From: Clostridiales bacterium
GTDB taxonomy: Bacteria > Bacillota > Clostridia > Oscillospirales > Oscillospiraceae
Assembly (NCBI GenBank): GCA_004556965.1
Contig: SFFE01000032.1
Coordinates: 1-10,801, forward strand
Direction: 5' to 3'
Length of the DNA stretch: 10,801 nucleotides
The notes under the pieces are model-generated. The model worked only from the letters and a program-made list of their open reading frames with translations. It was not told where the DNA came from and made no database searches. Made by a program: the position numbers and the translations under genes. Each line of letters starts with the position of its first letter. Position 1 is the stretch's first letter. Positions 9,001-10,801 of the stretch are shown here, piece after piece.

Positions 9001-10367
9001 GCGAGCAGCGCGCCGCGCTTGCGCTCCCGTCCGCGCCAGACGCCGTCCGCGCCGCTGTGCACGCGCTTGCGCGTCAGCAGGAAAAAGCCGCCGCCGTAGC
9101 GCGCGTTCAGCGCGTCGATGGCGGCCGCTCCGGCGTCGATACAGGCCGCGTCGTCCCCGGCGGTCTCCGCTTCGCCCTCCGGCAGGTCGGCGAGGATGCC
9201 GAAGAGCAGGTTTTCGCCCGCGTCGCGGTTGCCGAGACGGAATTCCTCCAGCCGCCGGGCGAGGGTCTGCGCGTCCTCCGGCTTCGTGAGCAGCGCGGAG
9301 ATGACGCAGATCGTTTTCCCCTCGCGCGGCACACCGCCGGCCAGCTCCATGCGCGGTACCTGCCGCGGCGGGGTCACGTGCACCAAAATGTCGTCCAGCA
9401 GGTTTTTCACCAGCTCCGAGACCGGGAGCAGCAGCAGCACCGCGCCCGACACGCTCCGCGTCGCAAAGCCGCACAGCAGCGATAAAAACAGCGTCAGCAG
9501 CAGCACGGCGGCGATGTACCACCCGCCGTCCGAGCGGCGGCGCGGCTGCCCCGGCGCGCCGCAGAAAAGCTGCCAGCCCACGTGCCGCGCCTCGCCCTCC
9601 GCGCCCGCCGCGCGGTCGAGCAGCGCCTGCGCCAGCTCGATCTCGTTGCGGCGCAGCTTTTTTGCGAGCTTCGTCACCGTGCGGCGGTAATGCGCGCGCG
9701 TGCGCTCGTCCATTTTGGGGTAGACCCCGGCGGGGTCGCGGGAAAAAATCTGCTCCACGCAGTCCACGCGCTCCAGCAGGGCGGAGAAGTCCATCGTGCC
9801 CAGCAGACGCAGCGCGGAAAACAGCGCGCCCGCCGTCTCGCCGCCGTCGTCGGGCGTGCCACTGTAGTATTCGGCCAGCCGCCGGATCACGGCGGCCTTC
9901 AGCCCCGGAATCAGCAGCTCCAGCTCCGCGCGCACGAGCGGCAGCGCGCGCTGGAAGCCCTCCAGATACGCCTCCATCGCCGCGAGAGAAAGTCCGTCCG
10001 CGCCGCACGCGCGCGCAAGCCCCATGCAGCAGGCGGAAAGGACGGTGGAGGTCTGCGTTTGCGTCTCAGGCGCAGCCGCGGCAGCCGCCGTCCGCAGCCG
10101 GTGCGCGCTCTGAAAATCGCCGAGCGCGGCGCGTCCCTCGCGTTCGGCGAGGTACCAGTTGTCCAGCAGCCATTCCGCCGCGCCGGTCTCGTCCGCGTCC
10201 GACTGCCGCGCGTGGGCGCGGCGCAGCGTGCGCAGCGCCGTCTCCAGCCGCGCGCCGTCGCGCTTTGCCCGCGCCGTGCCCCGCACGGTCAGGGCGCGCG
10301 CGTCCTGCTCACCCTGCGCGCAAAGCGCGCCGCTGTCTGTCTCATGTTCCTGTTTTCCGCTCCGCAT
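3096..10367 (-). CDS. ndvB: Cyclic beta-1,2-glucan synthase, GT84-GH189-like-GH94 (NdvB/ChvB family)
   Basis: This 2423-residue inner-membrane enzyme is predicted to polymerize UDP-glucose into beta-1,2-glucan and cyclize it. An N-terminal region (about 40-270) carries AAEWLLDNWYLAE, a family hallmark, followed by two membrane helices (283-321). The GT84 domain (about 350-660) has a DSD metal motif at 488-490, GGFAGKGILD at 572-581, SHDALEG at 600-606 and RWTRGDWQ at 636-643. Further hydrophobic helices lie at about 673-710, 736-757 and 797-830. The segment at about 843-1235 matches the glycoamylase-like cyclization domain (GH189 in CAZy), with SWTGTMFEYLMPE, WGISESAYYALD and MAHHLGMS. The C-terminal GH94 module (about 1285-2415) has NPWRNDP at 1747-1753, GSGDWNDG at 2126-2133 containing the general-acid Asp, and the likely phosphate-site motifs QYTHG (2284-2288) and YTGSSGW (2347-2353). 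At 2423 residues it is shorter than the roughly 2800-residue proteobacterial enzymes. The start at 10367 is preferred over an upstream ATG at 10496, because GGAGG lies 10 bases before it and the 43-residue extension is encoded by intergenic repeat. The frame is open throughout. Confidence 0.93.
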   Translation of the reverse strand: MRSGKQEHETDSGALCAQGEQDARALTVRGTARAKRDGARLETALRTLRRAHARQSDADETGAAEWLLDNWYLAEREGRAALGDFQSAHRLRTAAAAAAPETQTQTSTVLSACCMGLARACGADGLSLAAMEAYLEGFQRALPLVRAELELLIPGLKAAVIRRLAEYYSGTPDDGGETAGALFSALRLLGTMDFSALLERVDCVEQIFSRDPAGVYPKMDERTRAHYRRTVTKLAKKLRRNEIELAQALLDRAAGAEGEARHVGWQLFCGAPGQPRRRSDGGWYIAAVLLLTLFLSLLCGFATRSVSGAVLLLLPVSELVKNLLDDILVHVTPPRQVPRMELAGGVPREGKTICVISALLTKPEDAQTLARRLEEFRLGNRDAGENLLFGILADLPEGEAETAGDDAACIDAGAAAIDALNARYGGGFFLLTRKRVHSGADGVWRGRERKRGALLALARLLLDRETELSCAAGDAAALTGTRYILTLDSDTTLSPGTARELIGAMLHPLNRPVVDEQRGAVVRGYGLLHPRMAVELKSATASDFARVFAGQGGTDPYGTHCGELYMDLFDRGGFAGKGILDAAALLQCCERAVPENRVLSHDALEGAYLHGGYLGDVELTDSFPASPLSYYARMERWTRGDWQNLPWLFRRGRHFAPIDRWKLFDSLRRSLVPPATFLAMFLGFTLRWPGLQLAAWAALLSLLSRFLLSLGESALRPEQERRVRYHSTIIHGAAGALVQTVLRLMLLPWEAWVCASAAAKALWRMAVSHRNLLAWQTAAQSDQQKRGTLRGYVGAMWPAMALGLLTVVCSPSIAGKTVGVVWVLSPALTKALARQNRPRPALSNGDREYLKRAAEEIWGYFETFCTEEDNALPPDNWQEQPPVGTAHRTSPTNIGLALVSALCAHSLGVDHGRGIPLVERMLDTMEQLPKWHGHFYNWYHTCTLRPLRPAYVSTVDSGNLAASLVAVRSALAELGRGDLAQRAGALLDAMDFSPLYDESRRLFRIGIDTRTGEPSPGWYDLLSSEARLTGYVAIAKGDVDRRHWRRLSRAQVQKDHYRGMVSWTGTMFEYLMPELFLPLAKESLLWESAKFCLYAQRRRVPPGKPWGISESAYYALDPALNYRYKAHGVAALALRRGMDKELVVSPYSSFLALAVEPRAAVRNLRRLDALGLRGPYGFREAVDFTPARCRGRGGEIVQCVMAHHLGMSLTAICNGLDHGRVQRWFMADPAMHAYTGLLEERVPIGGVLLRRRGRSQTPEKPGRPAENGYVRTGAGTDAEHPACCLLSNGGYHLLVAETGQTFARWQDVSVCRRGDRSAPGEAPALRLLRDGYYVNLFPTDGDDGARIQWRFTERSATLTGLQDDLKYTCDFAVSAKDNGELRALSLSAAGGLPDGELHFTLEPVLAPYLDYGNHPAFYRMGFQAKTRGGALLLRRLARSSTPEVWLCLACDRALRFPDSVPGWLSDARIDAVCPVRLAPDEVFEARFALGVGRTEEAAFQAAQRTLTMPSDAFAALPALFAAQTGMDGGDVAAAMALVSPLVFPAAAPEVGDLALLKKDALWRFGISGDLPILCAVLTKPAHRAGAAALIRRHALLQSCGLRSDLVFLTAEGGDYQRSGSRIVTDTLRALDREALLNAAGGVHLAELSQAAAIEACAAVTLDLEHPEYQLTRCTLPARLAAPDRRDLPQGCMDWHWRDDGAFVFQLSHALPKRAWCHVLTNGRFGYLAADSGLGHMWVLNAREGRVNPWRNDPHAVRGTETLELLSRGGRTSLFADGMGEARVEYGFGYAMWEKEWEGVRTRVLSFVPWDTDARVLLFECSADAAEIAWSTDLLLAGDERDALTVVTAGENGVLTAVNPRSGAQFSFSAVCSEPLSGWTCDRFSFLRGQSDQRAGTGLTPCMSMEFTLRRKAILVCGCAGRETLLRLTQPAEALHALEETRSRWRAFVYRLRAELPDAAMGRFVSGWAAYQTLACRILARTSVYQSGGAFGFRDQLQDAVNLILLDPDPAREQILLCCAHQFTQGDVCHWWHSGAGQEHGVRTRISDDLLWLPWAVCEYVEKTGDRALCRERVAYLLAEALSDCERERYAPLTPAPEDGTVLDHCLRALAMVLRRGTGAHGLLHIGSGDWNDGLDRVGARGDGESVWLTWFFSHTAHRFADLLDRLGDAASAAQLRAAAQKTGRAADSAWDGAWYLRGYFDDGTPLGSAGCAECRIDSIAQSFAALCPEASSERKQQALTSALDALFDREHNLVKLFDPPFTRVNPDPGYVRSYGPGFRENGGQYTHGALWLAMALLREGRTDDGYALLQAVLPQAHDPERYEAEPFVLAADVCTGDAAEQAGWTWYTGSSGWFLRVTAEDLLGLKLRGGVLYPEPKLPSAWNGCTVHWRDGAGLQHTIAITRDGVTVDGKPYTGGGVGKNRK

Positions 10368-10377
10368 GGTGGCAATT

Positions 10378-10382
10378 CCTCC
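10378..10382 (-). promoter_or_regulatory. Ribosome binding site of the glucan synthase gene
   Basis: GGAGG on the minus strand with a 10-base spacer to ATG at 10367. It decides the start against the longer frame that opens at 10496. A short dyad CCGGAA/TTCCGG (10381-10411) ends on the site, so partial masking by RNA structure is possible but weak. Confidence 0.75.
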
Positions 10383-10433
10383 GGAAATTTCTGAATTTTT
10401 GTGCTTCCGGAATTTTTCCCAATTGAAGGGCGG

Positions 10434-10442
10434 AATATACCA
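10434..10442 (-). promoter_or_regulatory. Candidate extended -10 promoter for the glucan synthase gene
   Basis: The minus strand reads TGGTATATT, an extended -10 element about 67 bases upstream of the preferred start codon. No good -35 hexamer is seen at 16-18 bases. The element starts directly after the GACG end of an intergenic repeat copy, so the upstream promoter region would be repeat sequence. Confidence 0.4.
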
Positions 10443-10552
10443 CGTCAGAACGGGCGCGCTGCGTTCCGTTTTCGCGTAAACGCGAAAACTCCACATTCGC
10501 TTCCCCGTTCTTCCTTATCGCGGCGCAACCACTTCGTTGGGTTGCGCCGCGA
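10443..10552 (-). repeat. Structured intergenic repeat, copy R3
   Basis: Read on the minus strand. Hairpin 1 is a perfect 13-base-pair stem (10540-10552 with 10518-10530) with a 9-base loop. The linker is 28 bases (10517-10490) and contains AAGGAAGAACGGGGAAG. Hairpin 2 is a perfect 9-base-pair stem (10481-10489 with 10468-10476) with loop TTTA. The 25-base tail box (10467-10443) ends CTGACG. Stem sequences are unlike those of R1 and R2, yet both linker lengths are identical. It lies just upstream of the glucan synthase promoter candidate. Confidence 0.82.
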
Positions 10553-10655
10553 GATGCGGAGAGCGTAACGCACCTCAGCTTCGTAGGGGCCGATGCACTC
10601 CCAGAGCACTTTGTCGCCGCCGTTGGCGGCTCGGGCGCCCACATCGTCCCGCGTC

Positions 10656-10801
10656 CTATTCCACCCCATTTCTTTCTGCTCGTGCAGCGCGTCAGAGTGG
10701 ACACGTCCAAACGGACTCGCCCCATTCCGCTTCCCGGGCAAGCCGGAAAGCTCCACATCCGCTCCTCCGTTTCTCCTCGCAAAACCGAAACGATGTTTCG
10801 G
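10656..10801 (-). repeat. Structured intergenic repeat, copy R4 (cut by window end)
   Basis: Read on the minus strand this is a 142/146 match to 2889-3034, in inverse orientation. Hairpin 1 is cut by the window edge: its 12-base arm is at 10780-10791 and the loop is GAT instead of ACC. The 28-base linker is 10779-10752, hairpin 2 is 10743-10751 with 10729-10737, and the tail runs to 10656. The four differences from R2 lie in the hairpin loop, the first linker base, the tail box and the extra tail. The two stems are unchanged over the compared length. Confidence 0.85.

Larger units (their letters stand above)
10368..10801. other. Intergenic stretch upstream of the glucan synthase gene
   Basis: These 434 bases hold repeat copies R4 and R3, both in minus orientation. 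Between them is a non-repeat segment of about 103 bases (10553-10655) with a small perfect hairpin (GCCGCC-GTT-GGCGGC, 10616-10630). The promoter candidate and ribosome binding site of the glucan synthase gene follow. A minus-strand frame at 10445-10756 runs through both repeats and is judged not to be a gene. Confidence 0.65.

Noticed and set aside
10368..10496. 43-residue N-terminal extension of the glucan synthase from an ATG at 10496
   Set aside because: The extension is encoded by repeat copy R3 and the promoter candidate. A good ribosome binding site precedes the ATG at 10367.
10445..10756. Minus-strand frame of 103 codons upstream of the glucan synthase gene
   Set aside because: It runs through both repeat copies and the segment between them. 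The homologous reading at the 2884 copy has the same start of the peptide and then ends differently. The likeness comes from the DNA repeat, so a conserved protein is not supported.

Overview
The window looks like a GC-rich chromosomal segment from a Gram-positive bacterium of the Clostridia (Bacillota). This is an inference from three things: the ymfF-ymfH pair of M16 peptidase homologues that is typical of Bacillota, strong GGAGG-type ribosome binding sites, and heavy GC bias at third codon positions. No rRNA, tRNA, CRISPR array or transposase gene was seen. All three protein-coding genes lie on the minus strand, so the natural reading order runs from high to low coordinates.

Layout, read in the direction of transcription. 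Positions 10801-10368 are a 434-base non-coding stretch. It holds two copies of a structured intergenic repeat and a candidate promoter for the next gene. Positions 10367-3096 are one very large gene for a membrane-bound cyclic beta-1,2-glucan synthase (NdvB/ChvB/Cgs family, 2423 residues). It carries an N-terminal region, a GT84 glycosyltransferase, a cyclization domain related to GH189 and a C-terminal GH94 phosphorylase-like module. Positions 3095-2787 are a 309-base intergenic stretch with an extended -10 promoter and another repeat copy. Positions 2786-1500 (ymfF) and 1510-212 (ymfH) overlap by 11 bases and encode the two halves of a probable heterodimeric M16 peptidase. Positions 211-1 are intergenic and hold a further repeat copy that runs into the 3' end of ymfH.

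The most unusual content is the intergenic repeat family. Four copies share one plan: hairpin 1, then exactly 28 bases, then hairpin 2, then exactly 25 bases ending in GACG. The linkers are conserved. The hairpin stems differ between three of the copies but keep perfect or near-perfect pairing, as expected if the secondary structure is what is selected. Two of the copies are 142/146 identical and lie in opposite orientation on either side of the glucan synthase gene. One copy supplies the last codons and stop of ymfH.

Functionally, the synthase would make beta-1,2-glucan from UDP-glucose at the membrane and cyclize it. YmfF and YmfH are a cytoplasmic peptidase-like pair genetically associated with elongation factor P modification in Bacillus. 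I see no direct functional link between the two loci; they appear to be separately promoted neighbours.
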